From Streptomyces viridochromogenes DSM 40736 (GTDB taxonomy: Bacteria; Actinomycetota; Actinomycetes; Streptomycetales; Streptomycetaceae), in assembly GCF_000158955.1 (NCBI RefSeq), contig NZ_GG657757.1:8119507-8176356 (forward strand): 56,850 nucleotides of DNA. Reading direction: 5' to 3'. The translations under genes and the position numbers were made by a program. Shown here piece by piece: positions 23,434 through 33,044 of the stretch. The notes under the pieces are model-generated. The model saw only the letters and a list, made by a program, of their open reading frames with translations, searched no databases and had not been told where the DNA came from. Every line of letters starts with the position of its first letter. The first letter of the stretch is position 1.

Positions 23434-25533
23434 GTGGATGACCCAGGCCGGTCGAATTCCCAGGCTTCGGCCCGCGGGTTCGGTGCGACGGACGAGCAAC
23501 TGAGCGCCGAGCTCAGGAAGTGGACGGGGGCCACCCCCGCACTTCACCCCGTCGGCGAACTGCTGGACCGGCACTGGGAGGCGGCCTTCGCCTACGCCCG
23601 GCTGTGCACCGACGGCCCGCGCTCCGCCGGGATCCTCACGACCGCCGCGTTCACCCGGATCTTCGGCGAGACCCTGCGCCAGAACGGCCCGACCTCCGCC
23701 TGGCGGCCCCATCTGCTCGTCACGGTACGGCGCATCACCGCCGAGTGGGCCACCGACCACCGACACGAGATGCTCCACCCGGATCTGCTGTCCGGAGCCG
23801 GCGAGGGGGAGCGGGTGGCCGCCCGGCTGCTGCCGCCGCCGCACCGCCGCCTGCTGTCCGGGGCCTTCCAGCGGCTGCCCCAGTCCGCTCGCTGCCTGCT
23901 GTGGCACGTCGAGGTCGAGGCCGAACCGCTCATCGAGCCCGCCGGGTTGCTCGGCCTGGACGAGGAGGGCGCGCGCGTCGAACTGGGCCGGGCCCGTGCC
24001 CGGCTGCGCGAGGAGTGCCTCCAACTGCACCGCGAACTCGCCCCCGACGAGGAGTGCCGGCGCTATCTGCGCCTGCTCGACGTGACGTACCGGCGTGGCG
24101 GCCTCGACATCGACCCGGATCTACGCGCGCATATCGAGGGCTGCGGGCACTGCGGCACCGCCGCCGACCAGCTCGACCGGTTCAACCACGGGCTCGGTGC
24201 CGCCCTGGCGGAGGCCGTACTGGGCTGGGGCGGGCGGGAGTACACGGAGAGCCGGGAGAGCGCGGCCGGACGGACCACCGACGAGCAGGAGCCCCGCGCC
24301 GGGGCGACCGGGCTGACCGGGGGCACGGGCGGTGAGGCCTTCGCGGCCCCGGCCGGTGCGTCGCGTGCGGACTTCCCGGACCCCGTCGCCCTCACGGGCA
24401 TGGTCGGGGAGTCGTTCACCGACCTCGTCGACACGGGGGTCACGCCGACCGTCTCCGTGACCGGAGAGGAAACGCCCGCCCAGGCCCTGCTGGACGCCGG
24501 CGACGGCTTCCCGGCCCCGCCCGACGCCCCTCCCGTCCAGCGGCCCACCTCCGGCCGGCGCGTCGCGGGCCCCCGAACGGCCGCCCGCAGAGCCGCCCAG
24601 AAGGCGGCCCGCCGCGCCGCCCGGCGCCGCAATCTCGCCGTGGGCATCCTGACCGTCAGCGGCCTGGTCGTCATCCCGCTCGTCCTGTGGTCCATCGGCA
24701 ACTCGGGCGAGAGCACCTCACCGGGCGGCACGGGCCGACCGTCCGGGGCGCCCGGCACCGACGCGGGCGAGCCGAGCCGTGACCCGTCCTGGATCGGGGC
24801 GGGCGGGGCGGAGAAGGGTGCCCTGCGCGGCCGGCTGCACAACCTCGCCTCGGGCCTGTGCGTCGGCCTCGTGGGCAAGAAGGCCGTCAACGACGCGGAG
24901 GCCGAGCTCACCAGGTGCTCCTCGGCCACCGCCCAGCAGTGGACGTACGAGACCGACGGGCTGATGCGCAACGCTGCCGCCCCCGGCCTGTGCCTCGACT
25001 CGCGTCTCGGCTACTCGGTGCGGCTCGCCCCCTGCGCGGGCGCGTCCCAGCCGGACGCCGAGAGCGTCCGGTACGACTTCACCCTCCAGGGCGCCCTCGT
25101 ACCCCGCCGGAACCAGGACCTCGCCCTGGCCCCGGCCGCGACCGACGGCTCGGGGGCCCTGGTCCTCAAGGCCCGCGCGGACGACAAGGCGCAGCGCTGG
25201 GTCATCGACACCTCCAAGGCCGACCTCCAGATGGAGGCCGTCAACTGGGACGCCACCGTCCCGGCCCCACGTCCGACGCCGACCCCCGCCCCTACGACCA
25301 CGAAGACGCACACACCGGCCCCGACCCCGTCCGCGTCCCCCTCGGCATCCCCGGATCCGACGCCGACGAGCACGGCCTCCACCGACTCGGGCTGTAACCG
25401 CTACGGCTACTACTGCGACGGAGACGGCCAGTACGGCTACCCCGGCTACGGCTACCCGGGTTACGGCTACGGTTACCCGGGCTACGGCTACTCGGGCGAC
25501 GGCTACGGGTACGGCGGAGGCGGCCGCCGCTGA
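23434..25533 (+). CDS. Membrane-anchored ECF-sigma-like protein with zinc-finger-like segment and ricin-type lectin domain (paralog A)
   Basis: 699 residues from GTG 23434; GAGAGGA lies eight nucleotides upstream. Residues ~42-108 resemble sigma region 2 of ECF factors (LLDRHWEAAFAYARLC, then AWRPHLLVTVRRITAEW) and ~144-200 region 4 (FQRLPQSARCLLWHVEVEAEP). HIEGCGHCGTAADQL (233-247) resembles an anti-sigma zinc finger. A disordered linker rich in R and A leads to one transmembrane helix (401-423), then a ricin B-like domain (~464-592) with QQW and paired cysteines, a Pro/Thr linker and a YGYPGYG repeat tail (~668-695). It resembles ECF groups with fused carbohydrate-binding domains. DNA-binding residues look degenerate, so sigma activity is uncertain. 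Confidence 0.75.
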   Translation: MDDPGRSNSQASARGFGATDEQLSAELRKWTGATPALHPVGELLDRHWEAAFAYARLCTDGPRSAGILTTAAFTRIFGETLRQNGPTSAWRPHLLVTVRRITAEWATDHRHEMLHPDLLSGAGEGERVAARLLPPPHRRLLSGAFQRLPQSARCLLWHVEVEAEPLIEPAGLLGLDEEGARVELGRARARLREECLQLHRELAPDEECRRYLRLLDVTYRRGGLDIDPDLRAHIEGCGHCGTAADQLDRFNHGLGAALAEAVLGWGGREYTESRESAAGRTTDEQEPRAGATGLTGGTGGEAFAAPAGASRADFPDPVALTGMVGESFTDLVDTGVTPTVSVTGEETPAQALLDAGDGFPAPPDAPPVQRPTSGRRVAGPRTAARRAAQKAARRAARRRNLAVGILTVSGLVVIPLVLWSIGNSGESTSPGGTGRPSGAPGTDAGEPSRDPSWIGAGGAEKGALRGRLHNLASGLCVGLVGKKAVNDAEAELTRCSSATAQQWTYETDGLMRNAAAPGLCLDSRLGYSVRLAPCAGASQPDAESVRYDFTLQGALVPRRNQDLALAPAATDGSGALVLKARADDKAQRWVIDTSKADLQMEAVNWDATVPAPRPTPTPAPTTTKTHTPAPTPSASPSASPDPTPTSTASTDSGCNRYGYYCDGDGQYGYPGYGYPGYGYGYPGYGYSGDGYGYGGGGRR

Positions 25534-25570
25534 CCGGACGGGCCCCCGGCCGCCGGCCCACCAGCGGGTC

Positions 25571-26866
25571 TCAGCCCCCGAAGACGCGCAGCGACAGCCA
25601 CAGCGCCACCACGGCCGGCACCAGCGCCGCCGGTACGGCGAGCAGCCCGATCCGGGTGAACTCCCCGAGCCCGACCCGGTGCCCGTGCTGCTGCACGATC
25701 CGCCGCCACAGCAGCGTCGCCAGCGATCCGGCGTAGGTCAGGTTGGGGCCGATGTTCACGCCGAGCAGCACCGCGAGCACGGCGCCGGGGCCGGCCCCCG
25801 CGGTCAGCGGCAGCAGCACCAGCACCGCGGGCAGGTTGTTGATGAGGTTCGCGAGGACGGCGGCGAGGGCGGCCACGCCCAGCAGCGTGAGCAGGCCCGC
25901 GCCGTCGGGCAGTACCCGGTGGAGCGCGTCGGCGAGCCCGTGGTCGACCACCGCGCGCACGACGACGCCGAGCGCGAGCACGAAGGCCAGGAAGGCCGGC
26001 GCCGCGGACCGCACCACGGTCAGCGGGGTGGCCCGCCGTCGCAGCAGTGCCCGCCCGGCCAGTACCAGCGCTCCGGCCAGCGCGGCCCACGCCGGTGCGA
26101 TCCCGACGGCGGAGGCCACGACGAACCCGGCGAGTGTGCACCCCACGGTGACCAGGGCGAACAGCGGCAGCTCGGGAGGCGGTGACGGGTCGGGGGAGGG
26201 GAGCGGAGCGGTCAGCTCCGCGTCGAAGAAACGCCGGAACACCAGGTACTCGGCGCCGATCGCGACCAGCCAGGGCAGCGCCATCAGGGCCGCGAACCGG
26301 GTGAAGCTCAGCCCGCTCGCCGCGAACGCCAGCAGGTTGGTGAGGTTCGAGACCGGCAGCAGCAGCGAGGCGGTGTTCGACAGATGGGCGCAGGCGTAGA
26401 GGTGCGGACGGGCCGCCACGCCCATGCGGGTGGCGGTGGCGAGCACCACCGGTGTCAGCAGGACGACGGTGGCGTCCAGGCTGAGCACGGCCGTGATGAC
26501 GGAGGCCAGCGCGAACACCGCCGTCAGCAGTCGCCCGGGACGCCCGGCGGCCCAGCGGGCCATCCACGCCCCGCACGCCGTGAACAAGCCCTCGACGTCA
26601 CAGAAGTGCGCGAGCACCAGCACCGCGGCGAGGAAACCGACCACCGGCCCCAGTCGCTGGATCTCCTGCCACGCGTGGTCGGGAGAGATCACGCCGACGG
26701 CGACGGCCAGCCCGGCGGCCGGCACCGCCAGCACGGCCTCGGGCAGCCCCCGGGGCCGGGCGACGGCCCAGACGAGTACGGCGACCAGCAGCGTCACGGA
26801 CAGTGCTTCGGCGAGCGGGGTGTTCAGGGCGGGGTCCTCCGGGACGTGTCGGTCGTGCCCGCCCAT
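25571..26866 (-). CDS. SLC13/ArsB-like ion transporter
   Basis: 431 residues from ATG 26864-26866, with GGAG nine nucleotides upstream; GTG 26896 would add ten residues. About eleven transmembrane helices are visible. The segments SLDATVVLLTPVVLATA and LSNTASLLLPVSNLTNLLAF are the duplicated motifs of the ion-transporter superfamily that includes ArsB and Na+/dicarboxylate carriers. Asn-rich SNTAS/SNLTN pairs line the substrate site. No ars genes are adjacent, so arsenite is not indicated. Confidence 0.85.
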   Translation of the reverse strand: MGGHDRHVPEDPALNTPLAEALSVTLLVAVLVWAVARPRGLPEAVLAVPAAGLAVAVGVISPDHAWQEIQRLGPVVGFLAAVLVLAHFCDVEGLFTACGAWMARWAAGRPGRLLTAVFALASVITAVLSLDATVVLLTPVVLATATRMGVAARPHLYACAHLSNTASLLLPVSNLTNLLAFAASGLSFTRFAALMALPWLVAIGAEYLVFRRFFDAELTAPLPSPDPSPPPELPLFALVTVGCTLAGFVVASAVGIAPAWAALAGALVLAGRALLRRRATPLTVVRSAAPAFLAFVLALGVVVRAVVDHGLADALHRVLPDGAGLLTLLGVAALAAVLANLINNLPAVLVLLPLTAGAGPGAVLAVLLGVNIGPNLTYAGSLATLLWRRIVQQHGHRVGLGEFTRIGLLAVPAALVPAVVALWLSLRVFGG

Positions 26867-26918
26867 GAAACCAGGCTCCGGTAAGAGCGCTGTCACGACC
26901 CCGTGGCCAGGGCGGTCG

Positions 26919-27477
26919 TCAGGGCCCGTCGCCGGCCGAGAACACCGTGAGGAACACGGAGGACGCGTTCCCGCCGACCGGAACCTCGCCGCCCTTCCAC
27001 CGCACCTTCAGCGCCTTCCGCTCGTCGGGCGGTGTCACCAGCAGCGCCGCCGGGGTCGCGGTACGGGCGCCGCTGATCTCGGGGTTCGCGTACCGCAGCC
27101 CCGCCCACGCGCTGCCGCCCGGCGCCAGCGTCACGGTCACCGGCTCGTCGGGGGTGCGCTTCGGGTCGGGGCCCAGCCGCCCGCCGGAGGCGTCGGCGAA
27201 CGCGGCGCCCGGATAGCCGTACAGGGGTGCAGGTCCGGGAGGAGACGTTGGTCAGCACGACGGGGAAGTTCCGCTGGCCCGCCCCGGGGTCCATCCTGCC
27301 GACCGAGGCCCGCAGTCCGGCGGTGTGGCAGCGGGTGCCGGTGTCCGTGCCGCCGGGCAGGTGCGCCGCCGTGCTCTGTGCGGGGGGTTCGGTGCCGCAC
27401 GAGGTGAGCGTGCCGAGCAGCGCGACCGCGCTCGCGCCTAAGACCGCCCTGCGTACGACGTGGGAGGTTTTCGTCAT
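26919..27477 (-). pseudogene. DUF4232 lipoprotein interrupted by a single-base frameshift
   Basis: The start is ATG 27475-27477 after GGGAGGAC. A signal peptide with lipobox LTSC (Cys27) leads to CHTAGLRASVGRMDPGAGQRNFPVVLTN, typical of DUF4232. After SRTCT the frame breaks: a run of four Gs on the plus strand (27224-27227) appears one base too long. In the other frame the family sequence continues with LYGYPGAAF through VTVTLAPGGSAWAGLRYANP to the stop at 26919. Codon 13 (27439-27441) is the rare TTA. Either the gene is broken or the run is a sequencing error. Confidence 0.82.
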
Positions 27478-27495
27478 GTCCTCCCGGGTGTCCCC

Positions 27496-27518
27496 CCGGC
27501 CGGAGGGAAAACGGCCGG
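27496..27518 (-). terminator. Short hairpin between the SpoIIE-type gene and the DUF4232 gene
   Basis: CCGGCCG pairs with CGGCCGG across GAGGGAAAA. It lies between the stop of the upstream gene and the ribosome-binding site of the next gene on the minus strand. It is weak and has no U-tract. Confidence 0.35.
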
Positions 27519-27532
27519 CCGGAAGCGTCCGG

Positions 27533-29917
27533 TCAGAACTCGTCGAGCAGCTGCAGCTCCGCCCAGATCGTCTTGCCCTCGGCGGTGTGTCTGCTGCCCC
27601 AGCGCTGGGTGAGCTGGGCGACCAGGAGCAGACCGCGGCCCCCCTCGTCCCAGGTCTTGGCCCGGCGCAGGTGAGGAGCCGTGTGGTTGGTGTCGGACAC
27701 TTCGCAGATCAGCGTGGAGGCGTCGTGGATCAGCCGCAGCCGTATCGGCGGGGCGCCGTAGCGGATGGCGTTGGTGACCAGCTCGCTCACCACGAGCTCG
27801 GCGGTGAACGTGGCCTCGCTCAGCCCCCACTGGTCGAGCTGGTCGACGACCTGCTTGCGGATGGGCGCCACCAGCGCCGGATCGGCGGGGATGTCCCAGG
27901 TCGCGACCTGGGAGGCGGGCAGTCCGCGGGTGCGGGCCAGCAGCAGGGCCACGTCGTCGGCGGAGCCGGTCGGCGGGAGCAGCGTGTGCAGTACGCGGTC
28001 GCAGATCTCGTCCAGGGAGTCGGAAGGGGCCGACAGGGCCTCGCGGAGCATCCGCTGGCTCGCGTCGATGTCCCGCTCGCGGCTCGCGAGCAGCCCGTCC
28101 GTGTGGAACGACAGGACGCTGCCCTCCCGCAGCTCCACCTCGGCGCACTCGAACGGAAGGCCTCCGACGCCGAGCGGGGGACCGGAGGGCAGGTCGAGCT
28201 GCCGGGCCGGGCTGTCCGGCGGCACCAGGTGGGGCAGCGGGTGCCCGGCCCGGGCCAGGCTGCAGCGCCGCGACACCGGGTCGTACACGGCGTACAGGCA
28301 GGTCGCGCCGACCTCCCCGGTGCCGGAGTCGCCCCCGGACTCCTGGGACAGCCGGACGACCAGGTCGTCGAGGTGGGTGAGCAGTTCGTCGGGGGCCAGG
28401 TCGATGTCGGCGAGGGTGCGGACGGCGGTGCGCAGCCGGCCCATGGTGGCCGAGGCCTGGATGCCGTGGCCGACGACGTCCCCGACGACCATGGCGACCC
28501 GCATCCCGGACAGCGGGATCACGTCGAACCAGTCGCCGCCCACGCCGGAGCGGGTGGCGGGGAGATAGCGGGAGGCCGCTTCCACCGCGGCGGTGCGCGG
28601 CAGGCTGCGGGGCAGCAGACTGCGCTGGAGCGTGAGGGTCGTCTCACGCTCGCGGGAGTAGCGACGGGCGTTGTCGATGCAGACGGCGGCCCGGGCCGTG
28701 ACCTCCTCGGCCAGCAGCACGTCGTCCTCGGTGAAGTCCTCGGTGCGCCGGAAGCGGGTGAAGACCGCGACCCCCAGGGTCGTGCCCCTGGCCTGGAGCG
28801 GCACGGACATCGTGGAATGTATGCCGTACTCGCGGACGCGCCGGAAGCGGACCGGGTCCCAGGCGAGCCACCGCTTCAGATCGCCGTCCCGCCCCGAGGC
28901 CACGATGGAGTGGCCGAAGATCAGCGAGGCGGCCTGCGGGGAGTTCTCCGGGTAGACGTCCACCTGCCCCGGCTTGGCCACGGCCTCGGGGCTGTCGGGG
29001 TTGACCGACTGGTGGGCGGCCCGGCGCAGACTCACCGGCGCCGTCGGCGGGCCGGCGGACTCGCCGCCGTGCTCCCGGGCGTCGAGCAGGTCGACGCTGA
29101 CGAAGTCGGCGAGTGCCGGGACGCACACGTCCGCCAGTTCCTGTGCCGTACGGGTGACGTCGAGGGTGGTGCCGATGCGCACGCTCGCCTCGTTGACCAG
29201 TTGCAGCCGCTCCCGTGCCCGGTACTGGTCGGTGAAGTCATGGGCGGTCACGCAGACGCCCCGCACCCGGTCCGAGTCGTCGGTGAGCGGCGCGATCCGC
29301 GCCAGCCAGGCGTGCGCGTCCCGGGTCTCGCCGCTGGCCTTCATGTACACCTGCATGTCCTGCCGCCGGCCGGTGCTCAGCACCCGGCGCAGGTTCTCCT
29401 CGAACTCCCTGTTCTGCGGCCGGCTGCCGATCTCGGTGGGCGTCAGCCCCCGCAGGCGGTAGGCGGGCATCCCGAGGAGGTCGGCCATGGCGTCGTTGAC
29501 ACCGCGCAGCCGCAGCCGCTCGTCGAAGATCATCGTGGCGCAGGGTGACTGTGTCAGGGACGCCCGCACCAACGGGTCGTCCGGCAGCTCCGCGTCGGCG
29601 GCCTCCGGCGGCGACACGGCGACCCACTCGACCACCTCAGGTCCTTCCGGCGGTCTGCGGTGGGCCAGCACCCACGCGGAGACCGTGTGGCCGTCGCGGT
29701 GGCGCAGGGTGAGCTCGCCGTTCCAGCGGCCGTGTTCCGGGACGGGCGGCGGGACCGCTCCGTCGGCCAGCAGCTCGGTGGCCGGGCGGCCCACGACCTC
29801 GTCCGCAGTGTGGCCCAGCAGACGGCGGGCGCCCTCGCTCCACCCGGTGAGCGTCCCGTCGGCGGCGATGACGGCATGGGCGGCCACGCCCTCGTCGAAC
29901 GGCTCGTCCGGGCTCAT
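27533..29917 (-). CDS. PAS-PAS-GAF-SpoIIE phosphatase-HATPase regulator
   Basis: 794 residues from ATG 29915-29917 with GGAG eight nucleotides upstream. Domains in order: PAS (~8-105; AHAVIAADGTLTGWSEGARRLLG), PAS/PAC (~118-245; MIFDERLRLRGVNDAMADLLG), GAF (~260-410), PP2C-type SpoIIE phosphatase (~430-640; VGGDWFDVIPLSG, VGDVVGHG, HTDGLLASRE), and a C-terminal HATPase anti-sigma-like domain (~665-790; ELVVSELVTNAIRYG, EGGRGLLLV). Such proteins dephosphorylate STAS antagonists and bind sigma factors in stress or developmental signalling. A STAS protein is encoded at 1101-1481 but no partner is adjacent. Confidence 0.93.
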   Translation of the reverse strand: MSPDEPFDEGVAAHAVIAADGTLTGWSEGARRLLGHTADEVVGRPATELLADGAVPPPVPEHGRWNGELTLRHRDGHTVSAWVLAHRRPPEGPEVVEWVAVSPPEAADAELPDDPLVRASLTQSPCATMIFDERLRLRGVNDAMADLLGMPAYRLRGLTPTEIGSRPQNREFEENLRRVLSTGRRQDMQVYMKASGETRDAHAWLARIAPLTDDSDRVRGVCVTAHDFTDQYRARERLQLVNEASVRIGTTLDVTRTAQELADVCVPALADFVSVDLLDAREHGGESAGPPTAPVSLRRAAHQSVNPDSPEAVAKPGQVDVYPENSPQAASLIFGHSIVASGRDGDLKRWLAWDPVRFRRVREYGIHSTMSVPLQARGTTLGVAVFTRFRRTEDFTEDDVLLAEEVTARAAVCIDNARRYSRERETTLTLQRSLLPRSLPRTAAVEAASRYLPATRSGVGGDWFDVIPLSGMRVAMVVGDVVGHGIQASATMGRLRTAVRTLADIDLAPDELLTHLDDLVVRLSQESGGDSGTGEVGATCLYAVYDPVSRRCSLARAGHPLPHLVPPDSPARQLDLPSGPPLGVGGLPFECAEVELREGSVLSFHTDGLLASRERDIDASQRMLREALSAPSDSLDEICDRVLHTLLPPTGSADDVALLLARTRGLPASQVATWDIPADPALVAPIRKQVVDQLDQWGLSEATFTAELVVSELVTNAIRYGAPPIRLRLIHDASTLICEVSDTNHTAPHLRRAKTWDEGGRGLLLVAQLTQRWGSRHTAEGKTIWAELQLLDEF

Positions 29918-30039
29918 CGTCGCCACTCCATACGGACACTCACAGTGATCAGGGAGGCCACCAGAGTTCCAGCCTAGTCCGTAGGCGCCCCGCGCGAACG
30001 GGTAACCCCCGTGCCACCGGCACCGTACGGTCAAGCACC

Positions 30040-30567
30040 GTGACCGTACGGGCCACCAGGGCGGCGGACCGGGCCGAGACGGCCCCGCCCGATTTCGCGC
30101 CGGAGCACCCGGCACCCGTCGACCACCCGCACGCGGACGCCAGTTACTCCGGCCGCCCGGACTCGCTGCCCGCCGCCATGCTCGACGGCGACCCGGCCAC
30201 CGGCTGGTCCAACGGCTTCCTCAAGCAGGCCACGGCCCTGCTGCCGGCCTTCGAGGGCGCCCGCGCCGAGGACTGGGTCTCGGTCGACCACGGGCGCACC
30301 CGCGGCTTCGACCGGGCCGACGTCTCCTTCACCGTGGACGCGACGCACAGTCTGCCCACGGCGATCGAGGTGGCGGTGTGGGACGGCCGGGAGTGGCGGG
30401 CGGTGCGGGACATGGCGATCGACTGGGCCACCGCCTCCGACACCCCGACCGTGATCACGTTCGGGACCGTCCGCGGCTCCCGGGTCCGGCTCACGATGAC
30501 GAGCCGCCACCCCGGCGAGGCGAAGGGCGCGCTCCGCATCAGCCGGCTGGAGCTCCCGGCGGTCTGA
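30040..30567 (+). pseudogene. C-terminal relic of a GH2/beta-galactosidase-type secreted glycosidase
   Basis: The frame reads ASYSGRPDSLPAAMLDGD, GWSNGFLKQATALLPAF, DWVSVDHGRTRGFDRADVSF, and ends RLTMTSRHPGEAKGALRISR; this is the discoidin-like end found on Streptomyces GH2-type glycosidases. No signal peptide, catalytic domain or ribosome-binding site precedes it, and the frame stays open upstream of the nominal GTG, so it is probably the surviving tail of a much longer gene. A short expressed protein cannot be excluded. Confidence 0.6.
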
Positions 30568-30669
30568 ACCCGCCCCGCGCGACGGTCCGGACGGGCGACG
30601 AACGGCCAGTACCGTCCGAACCGTTGACGGCGTGTCACATCAGCCACAACCATGGCCAGCGTCCGCATC

Positions 30670-30683
30670 TGGGAGCGCTCCCA
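30670..30683. promoter_or_regulatory. CebR operator
   Basis: TGGGAGCGCTCCCA is the perfect 14-bp palindrome recognised by the cellobiose-responsive LacI-family repressor CebR in Streptomyces (CelR in Thermobifida). It lies 39 bp upstream of the GH9 cellulase start. Confidence 0.92.
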
Positions 30684-30722
30684 CTCCGAGTGCCACCCGC
30701 CCCTCCCCAGAGGAGCCCAGAC

Positions 30723-32969
30723 GTGAAACGACGACGCAGAACCGCCCTGCTGTCCCTGACGGCCCTCCTGGCGACCGCGCTCACCGCGCTGCCCTCCGCA
30801 CCGGCCGGGGCCGAAGAGGTCGAACAGGTCAAGAACGGCACCTTCGAGACCACCACCGACCCCTGGTGGGCGACCAGCAACGTCCCCAAGGGCCTGTCCG
30901 ACGGCCGGCTCTGCGCCGACGTCCCCGGCGGCACCGCCAACCGCTGGGACGCCGCCGTCGGGCAGAACGACATCACCCTGGTGAAGGGGGAGTCGTACCG
31001 CTTCTCCTTCCACGCGACCGGGACGCCCGCCGGGCACGTGGTCCGGGCGATCGTGGGTCTGTCGGTGTCGCCGTACGACACCTACTACGAGGTGACCCCG
31101 CAGCTCAGCGTCTCGGGTGACAGCTACTCCTACACCTTCACCTCGCCCGTCGACACCGCCCAGGGCCAGGTCGGCTTCCAGCTCGGCGGCAGCGCGGACG
31201 CCTGGCGCTTCTGCATGGACGACGTCTCGCTGCTCGGCGGGGTCGCGCCGGAGCCGTACGAGCCCGACACCGGGCCCCGGGTCCGTGTCAACCAGGTCGC
31301 CTACCTGCCCGCCGGGCCGAAGAACGCCACCCTGGTCACCGACGCCACGGCGAAGCTGCCCTGGGAGCTCAAGAACGCACGCGGCACCGTGGTCGCCCGG
31401 GGGACGACCCTGCCCCGGGGCGTCGACGCCTCGTCCGGGCAGAACGTCCACTCGATCGACTTCGGCGCCTACCGCACCAAGGGCACCGGCTTCACCCTGG
31501 TCGCCGACGGCGAGACCAGCCGCCCGTTCGACATCGACGCGAGCGCCTACGAGCGGCTCCGCCTCGACTCGGCGAAGTACTACTACACCCAGCGCAGCGG
31601 CATCGCGATACGCGACGACCTGCGACCCGGCTACGGCCGCCCGGCCGGACACGTGGGTGTGGCGCCCAACAAGGGCGACACCGACGTGCCGTGCCAGCCC
31701 GGCGTGTGCGACTACTCCCTGGACGTCAGCGGCGGCTGGTACGACGCCGGCGACCACGGCAAGTACGTCGTCAACGGCGGCATCTCCACCTGGGAGGTGC
31801 TGAGCACCCACGAACGCGCGCTGCACGCCCGCACCGGTGACGCCGGCAAGCTCGGCGACGGCAGCCTCGCCATTCCGGAGAGCGGCAACAAGGCGCCCGA
31901 CCTCCTCGACGAGGCCCGCTGGGAGCTGGAGTTCCTGCTGAGGATGCAGGTGCCCGACGGGAAACCGCTCGCCGGCATGGCCCACCACAAGATGCACGAC
32001 GAGCAGTGGACCGGCCTGCCGCTGCTGCCCGGCGACGACCCGCAAAAGCGCGAACTGCACCCGCCGTCCACCGCCGCCACCCTGAACCTCGCGGCCACGG
32101 CCGCACAGGCGGCCCGCCTCTACCGCTCCTACGACAAGGCCTTCGCCGACAGGTCGCTGGCCGCAGCCCGCAAGGCCTGGTCGGCGGCGCTCGCGCACCC
32201 CGACCGCTACGCCTCCGACAGCGACGGCATCGGCGGCGGCGCCTACTCCGACAGCGACGTGACCGACGACTTCTACTGGGCGGCGGCCGAGCTCTACCTC
32301 AGCACGGGGGAGAAGCAGTTCGAGGAGTACGTCCTGAAGTCCCCGGTCCACACGGCCGACCTCTTCAAGCCCGTCGGCTTCGACTGGGCCCGCACCGGCG
32401 CGGCCGGCCGCCTCGACCTCGCGACCGTGCCGAACAGACTGCCCGGGCGGGACAAGGTGCGCCAGTCCGTCGTCAAGGGCGCCGACCGCTACCTGGCCAC
32501 CCTGAAGGCCCAGCCCTACGGCATGCCCTACGCGCCGGACGGCAACACCTACGACTGGGGCTCCAGCCACCAGGTCCTCAACAACGCCGTCGTCCTCGCC
32601 ACCGCCTACGACATCACCGGCGCCGCGAAGTACCGGGACGGCGCGCTCCAGACCATGGACTACATCCTGGGCCGCAACGCGCTGAACATCTCCTACGTCA
32701 CCGGCTACGGCGAGGTCAGCTCTCACAACCAGCACAGCCGCTGGTACGCCCGCCAGCTCGACCCCGGTCTGCCGAACCCGCCGCGGGGCACCCTCGCCGG
32801 CGGACCCAACTCGGGCATCCAGGACCCCTACGCGCAGAGCAAACTCCAGGGCTGTGTCGGCCAGTTCTGCTACATCGACGACATCCAGTCCTGGTCGACC
32901 AACGAGCACACGATCAACTGGAACGCCGCCCTGACCCGCATGGCCTCCTTCGTGGCGGACCAGGGGTAG
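30723..32969 (+). CDS. Secreted GH9 endoglucanase/cellulase with N-terminal CBM4/9
   Basis: 748 residues from GTG 30723, with AGAGGAG upstream. A Sec signal peptide (basic MKRRRR, hydrophobic core, cleavage around APAGAEE ~31) precedes a CBM4/9 module (~33-180; VKNGTFETTTDPWWATS), an Ig-like CelD N-domain (~190-275; RVNQVAYLPAGPK) and the GH9 barrel (~290-745). The catalytic Asp pair is in GGWYDAGDHGKYV and the acid Glu in STNEHTINWNA. It degrades cellulose outside the cell. The CebR box upstream indicates induction by cello-oligosaccharides. Confidence 0.95.
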   Translation: MKRRRRTALLSLTALLATALTALPSAPAGAEEVEQVKNGTFETTTDPWWATSNVPKGLSDGRLCADVPGGTANRWDAAVGQNDITLVKGESYRFSFHATGTPAGHVVRAIVGLSVSPYDTYYEVTPQLSVSGDSYSYTFTSPVDTAQGQVGFQLGGSADAWRFCMDDVSLLGGVAPEPYEPDTGPRVRVNQVAYLPAGPKNATLVTDATAKLPWELKNARGTVVARGTTLPRGVDASSGQNVHSIDFGAYRTKGTGFTLVADGETSRPFDIDASAYERLRLDSAKYYYTQRSGIAIRDDLRPGYGRPAGHVGVAPNKGDTDVPCQPGVCDYSLDVSGGWYDAGDHGKYVVNGGISTWEVLSTHERALHARTGDAGKLGDGSLAIPESGNKAPDLLDEARWELEFLLRMQVPDGKPLAGMAHHKMHDEQWTGLPLLPGDDPQKRELHPPSTAATLNLAATAAQAARLYRSYDKAFADRSLAAARKAWSAALAHPDRYASDSDGIGGGAYSDSDVTDDFYWAAAELYLSTGEKQFEEYVLKSPVHTADLFKPVGFDWARTGAAGRLDLATVPNRLPGRDKVRQSVVKGADRYLATLKAQPYGMPYAPDGNTYDWGSSHQVLNNAVVLATAYDITGAAKYRDGALQTMDYILGRNALNISYVTGYGEVSSHNQHSRWYARQLDPGLPNPPRGTLAGGPNSGIQDPYAQSKLQGCVGQFCYIDDIQSWSTNEHTINWNAALTRMASFVADQG

Positions 32970-33032
32970 GGCCGGACGACCGCGCCGGGTGCCGGGGGAG
33001 TCCGCCGACAGGCCGCCTCCGGCACCCGCGCG

Positions 33033-33038
33033 TAGCCT
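33033..33038 (+). promoter_or_regulatory. -10-like element of a possible leaderless promoter
   Basis: TAGCCT ends six nucleotides before ATG 33045, and there is no ribosome-binding site. The -35 is not clear. Confidence 0.35.
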
Positions 33039-33044
33039 GGTCTC

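Noticed and set aside
25410..25530. Short tandem DNA repeats (GGCTACGGTTACCC type) considered as a CRISPR or regulatory repeat
   Set aside because: The repeats are in frame and encode the YGYPGYG tail of the ricin-domain protein; there are no spacers.
25571..26866. Arsenite efflux pump ArsB assignment
   Set aside because: The fold matches the ArsB/SLC13 superfamily, but no arsR, arsC or other arsenic gene is adjacent, so the specific function is not supported.
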